Notes: generated by a model from the sequence alone, not told the origin. A DNA stretch of 64,000 nt from Chryseobacterium ginsenosidimutans (GCF_024807225.1 NZ_JANUCO010000001.1:4402001-4466000), one strand, 5' to 3'. Positions 1 through 10,275 are shown, counted from the first letter of the stretch. Translations and numbers: made by a program.

Positions 1-1080
1 TAAAACCTGGAAGTGATAATCCTGCTCGTTCCCAACAGTATAAATTAATTTCTGGATATTTCCCTCTTTGAAACGCTCTACCGCAGTTCCCAAATCCTGA
101 GTCATATACACCGAAGTTCCGTCTGAACGTAGTAATAATTTCTGATCCAAACCATCTTCCGTAAGATCACACCAAACAGAACCATCTTCTTTTTGATACA
201 AAACACCTTTATCCAAACCTTCCTGAATAAGATCTTTTCCTAAAATATAGGTATTGCTTTCGTACTGAACCTGATCAAAATCGACTCCTAATCTCTTATA
301 CGTTTCGTTGAAACCTTTATAAACCCACGAGTTCATTTCGTTCCAAAGATTTCTTACTTTTTCATCGCCATTTTCCCAATCTAAAAGCATTTTTTGAGCT
401 TCCTTCATTAAAGGAGCCTCTTTTTTTGCCTGTTCTTCGGAAATACCCTGCTCGATAAGTTCAGAAATCTGTTTTTTATATTCCTGATCGAATTTTACGT
501 AATAATTTCCAACGAATTTATCACCTTTTGTTCCCGTTGCATCAGGAGTTTCATTTTTTCCAAATTTTTCCCAAGCCAACATCGACTTACAAATGTGAAT
601 TCCTCTGTCATTAATAATCTGAGTTTTGATCACCTCAAAACCTGCTTCCTTGAGAATCTGAGCCACAGAAAAACCTAATAAATTATTTCTGATATGTCCT
701 AAGTGAAGAGGTTTATTGGTATTCGGGGAAGAATATTCTACCATTACCGTAGAATTTTTCTTTTCTATTTTGTCAAAACCATTCGTAATAGATGTAAAAT
801 TATCTACAAAAAACTGATTTTTAACTTTAACATTAAGAAAGCCTTTTACGACATTGAAACTTTCTAATAATTCTGTTTGCTCTGTTAAAGCTTCCCCTAA
901 TTCAACACCAATACTTTCAGGATTTTTCTTCAATTGCTTTACCAATGGGAAAGTCACGATCGTAAAATCACCCTCAAACTCCGTTTTATTTTCCTGAACT
1001 TCCAGATTAATGTCTTTCAACTGATAGACATTCAAAATAACCTCCGAAAGTTTTTCTTCTATTATATTTTTAATATTCAT
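1..1080 (-). CDS. argS: Arginyl-tRNA synthetase, N-terminal part (runs off the window)
   Basis: Charges tRNA-Arg with arginine in the cytoplasm. The reading frame is open from ATG at 1080 to base 1, giving the first 360 residues; the C-terminal part with the anticodon-binding domain lies outside the window. Residues 1-110 match the N-terminal additional domain that recognises the tRNA D-loop. The class I HIGH motif appears as HLGH at residues 126-129, preceded by EYSSPNTNKPLHLGH, which is typical of ArgRS. Rossmann-fold segments such as VGNEQDYHFQVL at the cut end agree with the family. It is transcribed away from the SusD-like gene; a terminator lies between them. Confidence 0.95.
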   Translation of the reverse strand, partial: MNIKNIIEEKLSEVILNVYQLKDINLEVQENKTEFEGDFTIVTFPLVKQLKKNPESIGVELGEALTEQTELLESFNVVKGFLNVKVKNQFFVDNFTSITNGFDKIEKKNSTVMVEYSSPNTNKPLHLGHIRNNLLGFSVAQILKEAGFEVIKTQIINDRGIHICKSMLAWEKFGKNETPDATGTKGDKFVGNYYVKFDQEYKKQISELIEQGISEEQAKKEAPLMKEAQKMLLDWENGDEKVRNLWNEMNSWVYKGFNETYKRLGVDFDQVQYESNTYILGKDLIQEGLDKGVLYQKEDGSVWCDLTEDGLDQKLLLRSDGTSVYMTQDLGTAVERFKEGNIQKLIYTVGNEQDYHFQVL

Positions 1081-1155
1081 CTGTTTATAATGATTTTTCA
1101 TAGCTATACGAATAGCTTTGATTAATTTTTTTTGAACTACAAATATACGGAAATA

Positions 1156-1181
1156 AAAAAACCGCCCGAAGGCGGTTTTAT
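1156..1181 (-). terminator. Rho-independent terminator of the susCD-like operon
   Basis: Hairpin with stem ACCGCC/GGCGGT and a CGAA loop, flanked by an A run that reads as a T run on the minus strand. It lies just past the SusD-like stop codon. Confidence 0.8.
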
Positions 1182-1203
1182 ATTAAAATTTGCTTAGCAA
1201 AAA

Positions 1204-2862
1204 TTAGTTTTGATTCCAGAAGGGAGTGTATTGATTTTTAACAAAAGCCTGAGCCTGAGTAACATTTGGAACATTATTAGCGTTACCTGTATATTCAGAA
1301 GTAGGATAAATTAATCTATAAGGTTTGTTAGGATAGATTGCATTATCTGCTACAGGAATTGCAGGATAACCTGTTTTAAGGAAGTTAACATATGTTTCAA
1401 CCTGTCTTAAGTTTGCAAGAGAAGCAAATCTCTGATACTGGATTGCTGCAATTTGATTTGGAGCACCTGCCCAACCCACTGTAGTTGCATTTAATGCATT
1501 CAGATAATTTGTTGCCTGAATAGCCGTAAGACCATAGAATGCAAACGAATCTTGAACTGCAGACTGATATAAAGTCTGATTACTGAATGTAAAGATTGTT
1601 GGATATAAAGTCGCTGCTTCAGCAAGTAAAAGTTTATTTTCTGCTCCTAGTGCCAAATAACCATCCATTGCTGAACCACCCTGCGCAATTACAGCACCTG
1701 CAGAAGTATCACCCGCTGCTAACATTGCATATAAATTTGCATTGTTAAGAGCAGTTGGGCTAGAAACATTACTACCAATAAATTTCCATCCTATAAAAGA
1801 TGCAAGACTAAATTCATTCCCAGTTAGTTTAGGTCCTCCTTGTTTCAAACCAAGTACAGTAGCACCTGACTGTGCATTATTACTAGATGAAAGACGTCTG
1901 AACATAACACCACCTCTTGCATCAGCAGATGCTGAACCATAGCTAGTACCATTTACTGAAAAGGCGTAATATTGTGCAGCTTTATAAAGTCTCCACCCAT
2001 TAGTATTAATTGAACTACCTTGGTAATTTACCGCTCCATAGTTACTAAACATTGGGTTCGGCGTTGATGAATTTAAGTTACTATAACCTGGGTTAATAGT
2101 TACATCTCCAGTATAAAACGCTGCAGTAGTTGAAGCAGCTAATGTTTGAAGCTGTGCATCTACAAATGCTTTTACAGATGTATCCGTAACTTTAGATTGT
2201 CTTAAAAGAATTTTAAGTTTTACATTATTAGCAAATTGTTTCCAGCTGTTCATATTCCCTTTGAATATAACATCCTCTTGAGCTGTAACTATATTACCTC
2301 CATTAATACCACTAGCTTGCGTTGCATTTATATCAGCTATAGCCTTGTTAATTTCTAAGACAAGTGCTCTATAGATACTTGCATCGTCATCATATTTTGG
2401 AGCAAGATTTTCTTGCCCTTTAAAAGCATCAGAATATGGTGCATCACCATAGAAATCTACAACATACTGCATAGTATATGCTTTCAAAATTCTTGCAATA
2501 GCAGAATGTAATGGAAGAGTAGAACCGTTGTTAATTATTCCCTGTAAATTATTTGCAGCAACATAACTACTTGTCCAGATTCCATTACTGAAAGTATTTG
2601 AGATATCAAGAGAGTACTCTCTTGTTAAAGGGTTACCGAAATAGAAATTATTCCCTGCCCAAGTATTAGTCCAAACATTCGATAAAGAATTCATTGTACC
2701 TGCTTGAGCTGTAAAAACCAAATTTTCAGAAGCTGTTAAAGTTTGTCTCGGTGAAATAAGTGCAGGATCAACATTATTTGGAGAAATATTGTCGTCCATC
2801 TCTCTACAAGACGACACGAAAGCTGTAAGGGCAATCGATGAATATAAAAATATCTTTTTCAT
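1204..2862 (-). CDS. SusD/RagB-family nutrient-binding outer-membrane lipoprotein
   Basis: Surface lipoprotein expected to form a lid over the adjacent SusC-like channel and capture a nutrient. The 552-residue product starts with a lipoprotein signal (hydrophobic stretch, then FVSSC with Cys19 as the lipidated residue). A SusD-like helical body follows, with the conserved early segment YVVDFYGDAPYSDAF near residue 135. The segment MDDNISPNNVDP after the lipobox and the overall length fit the SusD-like_2 branch. It lies 11 bp downstream of the susC-like gene and was probably co-transcribed with it. No polysaccharide-degrading enzyme or regulator lies next to the pair, so the substrate cannot be inferred. 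Confidence 0.9.
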   Translation of the reverse strand: MKKIFLYSSIALTAFVSSCREMDDNISPNNVDPALISPRQTLTASENLVFTAQAGTMNSLSNVWTNTWAGNNFYFGNPLTREYSLDISNTFSNGIWTSSYVAANNLQGIINNGSTLPLHSAIARILKAYTMQYVVDFYGDAPYSDAFKGQENLAPKYDDDASIYRALVLEINKAIADINATQASGINGGNIVTAQEDVIFKGNMNSWKQFANNVKLKILLRQSKVTDTSVKAFVDAQLQTLAASTTAAFYTGDVTINPGYSNLNSSTPNPMFSNYGAVNYQGSSINTNGWRLYKAAQYYAFSVNGTSYGSASADARGGVMFRRLSSSNNAQSGATVLGLKQGGPKLTGNEFSLASFIGWKFIGSNVSSPTALNNANLYAMLAAGDTSAGAVIAQGGSAMDGYLALGAENKLLLAEAATLYPTIFTFSNQTLYQSAVQDSFAFYGLTAIQATNYLNALNATTVGWAGAPNQIAAIQYQRFASLANLRQVETYVNFLKTGYPAIPVADNAIYPNKPYRLIYPTSEYTGNANNVPNVTQAQAFVKNQYTPFWNQN

Positions 2863-2873
2863 TTTTTATTTAA

Positions 2874-5843
2874 TTAAAAATTAGCATTTACACTAAAACC
2901 GTAAGATTTTATTGAAGGATATTGTCCAACTGTTGCGTATCCTTGTGCATTTCCTGTAGTGTAAGCCGTTTCCGGATCTACGAAGTTTCTGTTATTATCA
3001 GAGTATTTTACAAAAGGGTTTCTTGCATGTACACCTACTGTAAGACTTGATAAACCACTATTTTTTAGCATATCTGAAGAGAAGGTATAAGAAAGAGCAA
3101 CCTCTCTAAGTTTAAAGTATGATGCATTAACAACCTGGTTAGCACCTACTGTTCCAAATTGACTTTGATAGTAATATTCTACCCCATCATAAAGAGTATT
3201 CCCTGTACCCCCACTTGCATATTGATAATATACATTGCTATTAGCAACATACTGACCGTTAGAAAGATAAGAAGAATTAGGCATGATAAAACCTGCTTCT
3301 CTATCAAAATTACCACTTTCAGGTAAAGAACCACTGAATGCCATGTTCTGAAGAAGTTCAGTTGTAATCTTACCACCGATTCTCCAGTCTGCTGTAGCCG
3401 TAAGTTTAAAACCTTTGTAGTTTACGCTGGTATTGAATCCCCAAAGATACTTAGGGTTAACTGATCCTAAATTCTGCAATGTAGAAGTTACGGATGGTCT
3501 ACCTGTTGTTGCATCTACAATTACTCTCCCTTGATCATCTCTTACAAAATCAGTACCCATCAATTGAAGGCCTTTCATCCCTTTTATCGCATAAATACCA
3601 ACCAATGTTGTACCTCCGATTGCTACTCTATCAGTATCAGGAGCTACTTCAAGTACTTCAGTTTGGTAAGTTGTAAAATTCGCTCCGATGTCCCATCTAA
3701 AATCCTGACTTTTTAATGGAGTTACAGTAATATCAGCATCAATACCTCTGTTTCTTAATTTACCAACATTTGTTAATAAGCTTCCAATACCAGAAGATAT
3801 AGAAGTAGTTCTGTTCGTAATCATGTCTGTAGTATCATCCTGATAAACAGCTCCATTAAGTAAAATTCTGTTATTGAAGAATCCTAATGATAAGCCAACT
3901 TCTTTTTTCGATACTTTCTCAGGTTTGATATTTTTGTCTGTTTGAGATGTTGGAGAAAGGAAGCTTAGACCACCTGTTGGTGTAAACGGAAAACCTGCAC
4001 CCAAACCAAAATAATTTCTTACGCTATAAGCACCTACAGAAGAAGCATTTGCAGTACCACTGATGTTACCATATACTTTCATATAATTTAACACATTACC
4101 TCCAAAATTTGAAAATTTAGTTGGAATAAAACTTAAACCAACCGATGGGAAGAAATAACTTCTTTCTCCTTCAGGTAATACAGAATTCCACTCATTTCTA
4201 GCAGTAGCAGTAAGGAATAAATAATCTTTATATCCAAGGTCTAAGTTAGCAAATACAGCTTGAGAATTATAAGAACCTCTCGTATTATCAAGACTGTAAG
4301 GGTTTGTTGGGTTACCTAAATTCCATATCTGATATAAATTAGGAATAATTAAACCTGTACCTCCAGCACTAGTTGTATTATAACTAAAGTTTTGGAAATT
4401 GTGTCCTACGTTAAGCTTCATGTTTAAATCATCTGTAAGATTATAGTTGAAGTTAATCAATAAATCCCCATAGTATTTATTTTGACTTGCATTAGATTGC
4501 GCGTAAGAAGATGTGATAGCAGTTGCGTCTGTAACAAGTGTGCTTGTCCATCCGTCATTCCATTGGTTTGAGAAGCTACCTACATATTGAAGGTTTGATC
4601 TGTACAATACATCAATATTTTTGTTTATCTTATAACCTACAGAGCCAACTAAGTTTAGTCTATCAGTTGTAGTATTAAATCTAACGTGCTTAATACTCCA
4701 GTAAGGGTTTTGATAATAAATATTCCATGCATATGCATTATCCGGATAATCTTTCCATCTTGTAATTGGAATATCTGTTGATGACATCATCAAATCTTCA
4801 TACAAATTTGAATCTGTAGTATTTGTAGTTTGACGAGTATAATTCACAATAGCATCAAAACTCCATTTACCGAATTTTGTTCCTGCTTTCAAGAATGCTG
4901 ACGTTCTTTTCAATTTGTCATCAGGCACAACAAATTCTCTTTGAAGATGATCTAATGATAATAGTAAATAACTGTTCTCATCTCCAACATTTACAGTCAG
5001 CCCGTTTTGGTAAACAGTACCTGTTTTAAAGAAATCCTTAACGTTATTTCTTCCATATGGAGCATATGTAGACTGAATCATTGCAGCATCATCTGGTGTA
5101 GCAGTATCATCATTAGGGTTTACATCAATGTGCCCATCTCCGTTAACATCATATAAAGGAATACCGTACCCTACTGTTTGACCACCTAGAGGACCATTAA
5201 AAGGAGCTCCCCAAGAACCATTTTCAACATTTATTTTTCCTCCGTACCATCCTTGGCCGTAGTTTCTTTGTCTTTCAGGTGTATTTAATACAGATTCGAA
5301 ATCAATAGAACCATTATAAGTAACCCTCATTCTTCCTTTAGCACCTTTCTTAGTGTTAACTAAAACAACACCATTTACACCATCAGAGCCATATAAAGCT
5401 GCTGCTTGAGAACCCTTAAGGATATTCATCGACTCAATTAATTCAGGAGGTAACTGATTTAATGCCGCAGCTGAGGAAATCACATTATCAATTACTACTA
5501 GTGCATTATTATTACCTGTAAGAGATCGCATACCTCTGATCTGAATCTTTGGCGTGCCTGTTACACTACTGTTTGTATTTGTAATAGTTACACCGGAAAC
5601 TTTACCTTGCAACGCAAGAACTGCATTTGGGTTAGATGCTGCAGTAATTTGATCACTACCAACCACCTGTACAGCAGCAGTTTGAGCATCAGCCTTTTTC
5701 TGAATACCTAAGGCACCAGTAATAATTACTTCACCTATGTTTCCTTCTCTAGTGATTGTATCATTTCTTTTTTTCTGTGCATTTACAACTGCAAAAGAAG
5801 ATGACAAAACTACCAGTAGAACACTTGCTGTTAATTTCTTCAT
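2874..5843 (-). CDS. SusC/RagA-family TonB-dependent outer-membrane receptor
   Basis: TonB-dependent channel that imports a bound nutrient together with the downstream SusD-like lipoprotein. The 989-residue protein has a signal peptide (residues 1-22, ending in VNA-QKK). A short TonB-box-like segment (GEVIITGALG) follows, then a plug domain with IQIRGMRSLTGNN and ALYGSDGVNGVVLVNTKKG, and a long beta-barrel ending in an aromatic residue (SVNANF). The CarboxypepD_reg-like N-terminal extension found in many SusC proteins is absent: the plug begins almost directly after the signal peptide. It is the first gene of a two-gene operon, with a promoter candidate immediately upstream. Identity as a SusC-type receptor is secure; its ligand is unknown. 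Confidence 0.93.
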   Translation of the reverse strand: MKKLTASVLLVVLSSSFAVVNAQKKRNDTITREGNIGEVIITGALGIQKKADAQTAAVQVVGSDQITAASNPNAVLALQGKVSGVTITNTNSSVTGTPKIQIRGMRSLTGNNNALVVIDNVISSAAALNQLPPELIESMNILKGSQAAALYGSDGVNGVVLVNTKKGAKGRMRVTYNGSIDFESVLNTPERQRNYGQGWYGGKINVENGSWGAPFNGPLGGQTVGYGIPLYDVNGDGHIDVNPNDDTATPDDAAMIQSTYAPYGRNNVKDFFKTGTVYQNGLTVNVGDENSYLLLSLDHLQREFVVPDDKLKRTSAFLKAGTKFGKWSFDAIVNYTRQTTNTTDSNLYEDLMMSSTDIPITRWKDYPDNAYAWNIYYQNPYWSIKHVRFNTTTDRLNLVGSVGYKINKNIDVLYRSNLQYVGSFSNQWNDGWTSTLVTDATAITSSYAQSNASQNKYYGDLLINFNYNLTDDLNMKLNVGHNFQNFSYNTTSAGGTGLIIPNLYQIWNLGNPTNPYSLDNTRGSYNSQAVFANLDLGYKDYLFLTATARNEWNSVLPEGERSYFFPSVGLSFIPTKFSNFGGNVLNYMKVYGNISGTANASSVGAYSVRNYFGLGAGFPFTPTGGLSFLSPTSQTDKNIKPEKVSKKEVGLSLGFFNNRILLNGAVYQDDTTDMITNRTTSISSGIGSLLTNVGKLRNRGIDADITVTPLKSQDFRWDIGANFTTYQTEVLEVAPDTDRVAIGGTTLVGIYAIKGMKGLQLMGTDFVRDDQGRVIVDATTGRPSVTSTLQNLGSVNPKYLWGFNTSVNYKGFKLTATADWRIGGKITTELLQNMAFSGSLPESGNFDREAGFIMPNSSYLSNGQYVANSNVYYQYASGGTGNTLYDGVEYYYQSQFGTVGANQVVNASYFKLREVALSYTFSSDMLKNSGLSSLTVGVHARNPFVKYSDNNRNFVDPETAYTTGNAQGYATVGQYPSIKSYGFSVNANF

Positions 5844-5871
5844 ATTTAAATTGATTATTTTTTATTATTTG

Positions 5872-5903
5872 CAAATATGTAAAACTTTCTTAAAGTAACC
5901 AAA
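5872..5903 (-). promoter_or_regulatory. Bacteroidota-type promoter for susC-like gene
   Basis: Read on the minus strand, TTTG (complement of 5900-5903) is followed after 20 bases by CATATTTG (complement of 5872-5879). This is one mismatch from the TAnnTTTG -7 box. It sits about 30 bases upstream of the start codon. Assigned from the known Bacteroidota consensus. Confidence 0.5.
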
Positions 5904-5961
5904 TTTTTTGTTAAAAATATTTAATTTTACATGTTTTTATATTTCAAGACGCAAGATAATT

Positions 5962-6546
5962 ATGGATTTAGTAAAAAAATGGTCACTTTTTTATGTTGAA
6001 GCAGGTTGCGATGAAGTGGGTAGAGGTTGTTTATGTGGACCTGTTGTGGCAGCGACTGTCATTTTAGATGATAATTTTAACCAAAATTTGGTTAATGATT
6101 CAAAAAAGTTAAATTTTAAGACTAGGATGGATTTGGATAGTTATATAAAAGATAACGTTAAAGATTACGCCATCGCAGAGCTTTCTGCCCAGTTTATAGA
6201 CCAGCACAATATTCTTAACGCAAGCATTCATGCTATGCATCAAGCACTTGACCAATTAACCATCCGTCCTGAGCTTATATTGGTGGATGGGAATAAATTT
6301 CACCCCTACAATTATATTCCTCACGAATGTATCATAAAAGGAGACTCAAAAGTATTATCAATTGCGGCGGCTTCAATTTTAGCAAAAAACTATAGAGACA
6401 GACTGATGATTGAACTTCACGAAGAACATCCTGAATATGGATGGGATACTAATTTTGGATATGCTACCAAAAAACATCAGCAAGCCTTAATAAAACTTGG
6501 TCCTACAAAATACCATAGACAGTCTTTCAGATTAAAATATGATTAA
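5962..6546 (+). CDS. rnhB: Ribonuclease HII
   Basis: Cleaves the RNA strand of RNA/DNA hybrids and starts removal of ribonucleotides misincorporated in DNA. The frame is open from 5908, but ATG at 5962 is preferred. It puts the RNase HII signature GCDEVGRGCLCGPV at residues 15-28, with Asp17 and Glu18 as metal ligands, and gives 194 residues, the usual length. Further family motifs are VNDSKKL, LILVDGNKF and KGDSKVLSIAAASILAK, the latter two supplying the remaining acidic residues. It is a single gene, divergent from susC and convergent with yidC across a shared terminator. Confidence 0.96.
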   Translation: MDLVKKWSLFYVEAGCDEVGRGCLCGPVVAATVILDDNFNQNLVNDSKKLNFKTRMDLDSYIKDNVKDYAIAELSAQFIDQHNILNASIHAMHQALDQLTIRPELILVDGNKFHPYNYIPHECIIKGDSKVLSIAAASILAKNYRDRLMIELHEEHPEYGWDTNFGYATKKHQQALIKLGPTKYHRQSFRLKYD

Positions 6547-6589
6547 CAAATTACGAGTTAGATTTATATTTCATTATCACTATAAATAA

Positions 6590-6621
6590 AAAAGAGAAGC
6601 AAATATTTGCTTCTCTTTTAT
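6590..6621. terminator. Bidirectional terminator between rnhB and yidC
   Basis: Near-perfect palindrome with stem AAAGAGAAGCAAAT/ATTTGCTTCTCTTT, placed between the convergent stop codons of rnhB and yidC. Confidence 0.85.
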
Positions 6622-6636
6622 GTTATATTAACTTAA

Positions 6637-8433
6637 TTATTTCTTTTTCTTTTGTTGCTCAACCGTTTTTTGTTGGTCCTGAGCTTTCTCCATCATCTCT
6701 CTCATTCGCTTTTGGAACTTGCCTTCCGATTTTGGCTTTTCTTTATTCGCCTGAATCTGGGCATGAATTTTCTTTTCATCCAAAATCACATATTTAATGA
6801 CTAGGATGATTAAAATATTAATTGCATTCGAAACAAAATAATACCAAGAAAGACCAGACGCAGAAGTATTCAAGAAGAATAAGAATGTAACTGGGAAAAT
6901 ATACATTAATACTTTCATGTTTGGCATTCCTTCCTGTTGTGGCTGCTGCATATTTCCTGAAGTCATGATGGTATAAATCAAGATTACGATCGTACACGCA
7001 ATGGCAAAGACACTTAAATGATCTCCTAAGAAAGGAACTTTAAATGGTAATTTAATTAAATCATCATAAGCTGTTAAATCTTTTGCAAACCAGAAACCTT
7101 TACCTCTCAAATCAATAAAGTTCGGGAAGAAACGGAACAATGCATAGAAAATAGGAATCTGTACCAACGCCGGAAGACATCCCGCCATTTGGTTCACTCC
7201 TGCTTTTCGATAGATTTCCATGGTAGCCTGTTGCTTTTTCATGGCATCGGCATCCTTAAACTTAGCATTAGCTTCATCAATTTCAGGACGGATTACCTTC
7301 ATCATCGCACTCAATTTATGTTGTTTATACATAATCGGTGACAAGATTAGCTTAACAATAATTGTCATTAAGAAAATTACCCAACCAGCTGTTAATCCCC
7401 ATCCTGCAATGATATTGTACATTGGCATAAAGAAATAACGGTTCATTCCGCCAATAAAAGCCCAACCTAATGGTAAAATTTCATCAAAACTTTTATTATA
7501 AGATTTCAATAATTTTAAATCTAAAGGCATGAAATACCAAGTAAAATCCTGATTCAATTCTCCTCCCTGCATTTGAACAAAACCTTCATAGTTTAGTTTT
7601 TTCAAATATTCGCCTTCTTCTACCGTTTCCTGATTTCCTTTGCTGTGCGTAAATCCGTTTTTAGCTTCAATTACAGAAGAGAAAAACTGCTGTTTTACAC
7701 CGATCCAGTTAAGTGTTTCTTTATCTTCATCCATCGTTGTTCTTCCATCGTAATCATATTTTTTATAATTATCGAAAGCATATGAAAATTCTGAGTGAGA
7801 CTGTTCCTGAGCTCTCCCCTTTTCAAGGTTTCTCACGCTGTAATCCCAGATAAAATCTGCCTTATTATCAGCAGTAATTTTAGCAAGACCTTGCGTTCTC
7901 ACTTTAAAATCTAATGTATATTTTGGAAGTAATGTATAAATAAACTGAATAACCGCTCCGTTATAATTAGCCGTCATCGTTACCGCGTTTCCGTTAACAG
8001 CAGGAGCAAAAACTAAATCTTTAGTATTGATTACTTTTCCTGTTTTATCTTTGAATTGGAAACCGTAGTTTGAGTTATTTTTAGTAATCAGATTAAGCGG
8101 AAGATCTGCCTTATCTGTCTTACGATCATAGGCTTTGTATTCTGCAAGTTCTACTCGAGAAACCTGTCCTCCTAAACTTGCAAATTCTAAGTTCAATTCT
8201 TTATTAGAAAGCTTCGCCGTCTGAATTGAACTAGGAGTTACATTTGGATTGATATTGCTTACCTGAGTTTGTTTTACAGCATTTTTAGTCTGTTCCGTCT
8301 TCTGTTGCTGAGCTTTTACCTCTTCTTCTTTCGATTGCTTGTTTTGAAAATAAAACATGAAACCAAAAAGAACCAAACATAAAACCGCAAAACTAATCAT
8401 TTGACTTTTATCGAGTCCGTTGTTCTGTTGCAT
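6637..8433 (-). CDS. yidC: Membrane protein insertase YidC
   Basis: Inserts and folds inner-membrane proteins, alone or with the Sec translocon. The 598-residue product has an N-terminal membrane anchor (residues about 12-29), a large periplasmic domain, then the Oxa1-type core with several membrane segments (AGWGLTAGWVIFLMTIIVKL, the MAGCLPALVQIPIFYALFRF region, and later hydrophobic stretches). The tail is rich in Lys and Gln (EQQKKKK), as usual for YidC of this phylum. The length is normal for a Gram-negative YidC. It lies downstream of pyrG in the same direction, with a palindromic repeat between them, and the pair may be partly co-transcribed. Confidence 0.97.
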   Translation of the reverse strand: MQQNNGLDKSQMISFAVLCLVLFGFMFYFQNKQSKEEEVKAQQQKTEQTKNAVKQTQVSNINPNVTPSSIQTAKLSNKELNLEFASLGGQVSRVELAEYKAYDRKTDKADLPLNLITKNNSNYGFQFKDKTGKVINTKDLVFAPAVNGNAVTMTANYNGAVIQFIYTLLPKYTLDFKVRTQGLAKITADNKADFIWDYSVRNLEKGRAQEQSHSEFSYAFDNYKKYDYDGRTTMDEDKETLNWIGVKQQFFSSVIEAKNGFTHSKGNQETVEEGEYLKKLNYEGFVQMQGGELNQDFTWYFMPLDLKLLKSYNKSFDEILPLGWAFIGGMNRYFFMPMYNIIAGWGLTAGWVIFLMTIIVKLILSPIMYKQHKLSAMMKVIRPEIDEANAKFKDADAMKKQQATMEIYRKAGVNQMAGCLPALVQIPIFYALFRFFPNFIDLRGKGFWFAKDLTAYDDLIKLPFKVPFLGDHLSVFAIACTIVILIYTIMTSGNMQQPQQEGMPNMKVLMYIFPVTFLFFLNTSASGLSWYYFVSNAINILIILVIKYVILDEKKIHAQIQANKEKPKSEGKFQKRMREMMEKAQDQQKTVEQQKKKK

Positions 8434-8617
8434 TTTATTTTAATTAAAATTTTTTACCTATTAATATATATAGTAATATTCTATATTTCGAGTCGACAAA
8501 AATACTGTTTTTTTATCAAAACTCTATACTATAATATGTTACTATATAATAAACTCAGGCTGAGAAAGATCAGTCTGAGTTTATATATGACGTTTGTATC
8601 TGATAATTACTTTATCT

Positions 8618-8650
8618 AAACCTTCAAGGTTTTAAAAACCTTGAAGGTTT
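8618..8650. repeat. CCTTCAAGG palindrome, copy 1
   Basis: A 33-base palindrome (AAACCTTCAAGGTTTT, spacer base, then its complement) between pyrG and yidC. A nearly identical copy lies at 47366-47398. It could act as a hairpin terminator or attenuator after pyrG, or be a small dispersed element. Confidence 0.75.
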
Positions 8651-8667
8651 CAATTACTAGAATACTC

Positions 8668-10275
8668 TTATTTCTTTTCGCAAGCCTTAATAAAAGCTTT
8701 AAATAAAGGGTGCGGTGTCGCTACTGTACTCTTATATTCAGGGTGATACTGCACTCCTACATAGAACGGGTGATCCGGCATTTCTAACGCTTCTACCAAT
8801 CCTGTTTCAGGGTTTGTACCTGTTGCAAGGAATCCATTCTTTTCAAATTCACCGATATAATCACTGTTGAATTCGTATCTGTGACGGTGTCTTTCAGAAA
8901 TATGCTTGCTTCCGTAGATTTCAGCTAATTTAGAACCACTTTTTACAGAACATTTCCAAGCTCCAAGACGCATTGTACCTCCTTTATCCACAACATTTTT
9001 CTGCTCTTCCATTAATGAAATCACAGGATGTTCTGTAGAAGTATCGAATTCCATTGAGTTGGCTTTTGTATATCCAAGAACATTTCTGGCAAATTCTACC
9101 GTCATAATCTGCATTCCCAAACAAATTCCCAACATCGGAACTTTATTTTCTCTTGCATATTGTGCCGTAAGGATTTTTCCTTCAATACCTCTGTCTCCAA
9201 AGCCCGGAGCAACCAAAATACCCGAAACTCCTTCTAAAGTTTCTTTGATATTTTCTTTTGTTAAATCTCCACTGTAAACCCATCTTATTTTCACCTCAGT
9301 TTCCTGATCTGCACCTGCATGTTTGAAAGCTTCAGCAATTGAAATATATGAATCCTGAAGAGAAATATATTTTCCAACTAATGCAATTTCTACAGTTCTT
9401 TTAGGATTCTGGAATTTTTTAAGGAAATTTTTCCAGTCTTTAAGATCAGCTTCTTTATCACTTTTCAGGTCTAGCCCTTTAAGAACTACATCATCAAAGT
9501 TTTGTTTTTGAAGATACATCGGAACCTCATAGATTGTTGCCAAATCTTTACATTCAATCACATTATCCAAAGGAACATTACAGAACTGAGCCAGTTTTGC
9601 TCTCTGATCTTTCGGAATTTTATGCTCTGTTCTGCACACCAAAACATCCGCCATAATTCCGCTTTCCATTAACTGACGAACGGAATGCTGAGAAGGTTTT
9701 GTCTTTAATTCTCCACTTGAAGCCAAGTAAGGCAATAAAGTAAGGTGAATCACCATAGAGTTTTTCTCACCCAATTCCCACTTCAACTGACGAACAGTTT
9801 CGATATAAGGCAAAGATTCAATATCTCCTACAGTTCCGCCGATCTCAGTAATAATGATATCGTAGTTCTGTTTAGATAAAATTTTAATTCTACGTTTGAT
9901 TTCGTTCGTGATATGAGGAATTACCTGCACTGTTTTTCCAAGGAAGTCTCCTTTTCTTTCTTTTTCGATTACAGTCTGATAGATTTTCCCTGTCGTAACG
10001 TTGTTATTTTGAGAAGTAGGAGCATCCAAATAACGCTCATAGTGACCTAAATCCAGATCCGTCTCCGCACCATCTTCGGTTACATAGCATTCTCCGTGTT
10101 CATAAGGGTTCAGCGTTCCTGGGTCGATATTGATGTAAGGATCTAGTTTTTGGATCGTTACATTAAAGCCGCGTGATTTTAGTAGAAGTCCCAGAGAAGC
10201 AGAAACGATTCCCTTTCCCAAAGATGAAGTTACACCTCCTGTCACAAAGATGTACTTTGTATTCTTTTTACTCAT
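8668..10275 (-). CDS. pyrG: CTP synthase
   Basis: Makes CTP from UTP, ATP and glutamine, the last step of pyrimidine nucleotide synthesis. The amidoligase domain begins with KYIFVTGGVTSSLGKG (P-loop) and includes DPYINIDPGTLNPYEHGECY. The C-terminal class I glutamine amidotransferase domain has the nucleophile motif MLGICLGMQ and the His/Glu segment YHPEYKS. The frame could start at 10293, but ATG at 10275 (MSKKNTKYIF) gives 535 residues, the normal length, and is preferred. Downstream on the same strand is yidC. Confidence 0.97.
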   Translation of the reverse strand: MSKKNTKYIFVTGGVTSSLGKGIVSASLGLLLKSRGFNVTIQKLDPYINIDPGTLNPYEHGECYVTEDGAETDLDLGHYERYLDAPTSQNNNVTTGKIYQTVIEKERKGDFLGKTVQVIPHITNEIKRRIKILSKQNYDIIITEIGGTVGDIESLPYIETVRQLKWELGEKNSMVIHLTLLPYLASSGELKTKPSQHSVRQLMESGIMADVLVCRTEHKIPKDQRAKLAQFCNVPLDNVIECKDLATIYEVPMYLQKQNFDDVVLKGLDLKSDKEADLKDWKNFLKKFQNPKRTVEIALVGKYISLQDSYISIAEAFKHAGADQETEVKIRWVYSGDLTKENIKETLEGVSGILVAPGFGDRGIEGKILTAQYARENKVPMLGICLGMQIMTVEFARNVLGYTKANSMEFDTSTEHPVISLMEEQKNVVDKGGTMRLGAWKCSVKSGSKLAEIYGSKHISERHRHRYEFNSDYIGEFEKNGFLATGTNPETGLVEALEMPDHPFYVGVQYHPEYKSTVATPHPLFKAFIKACEKK

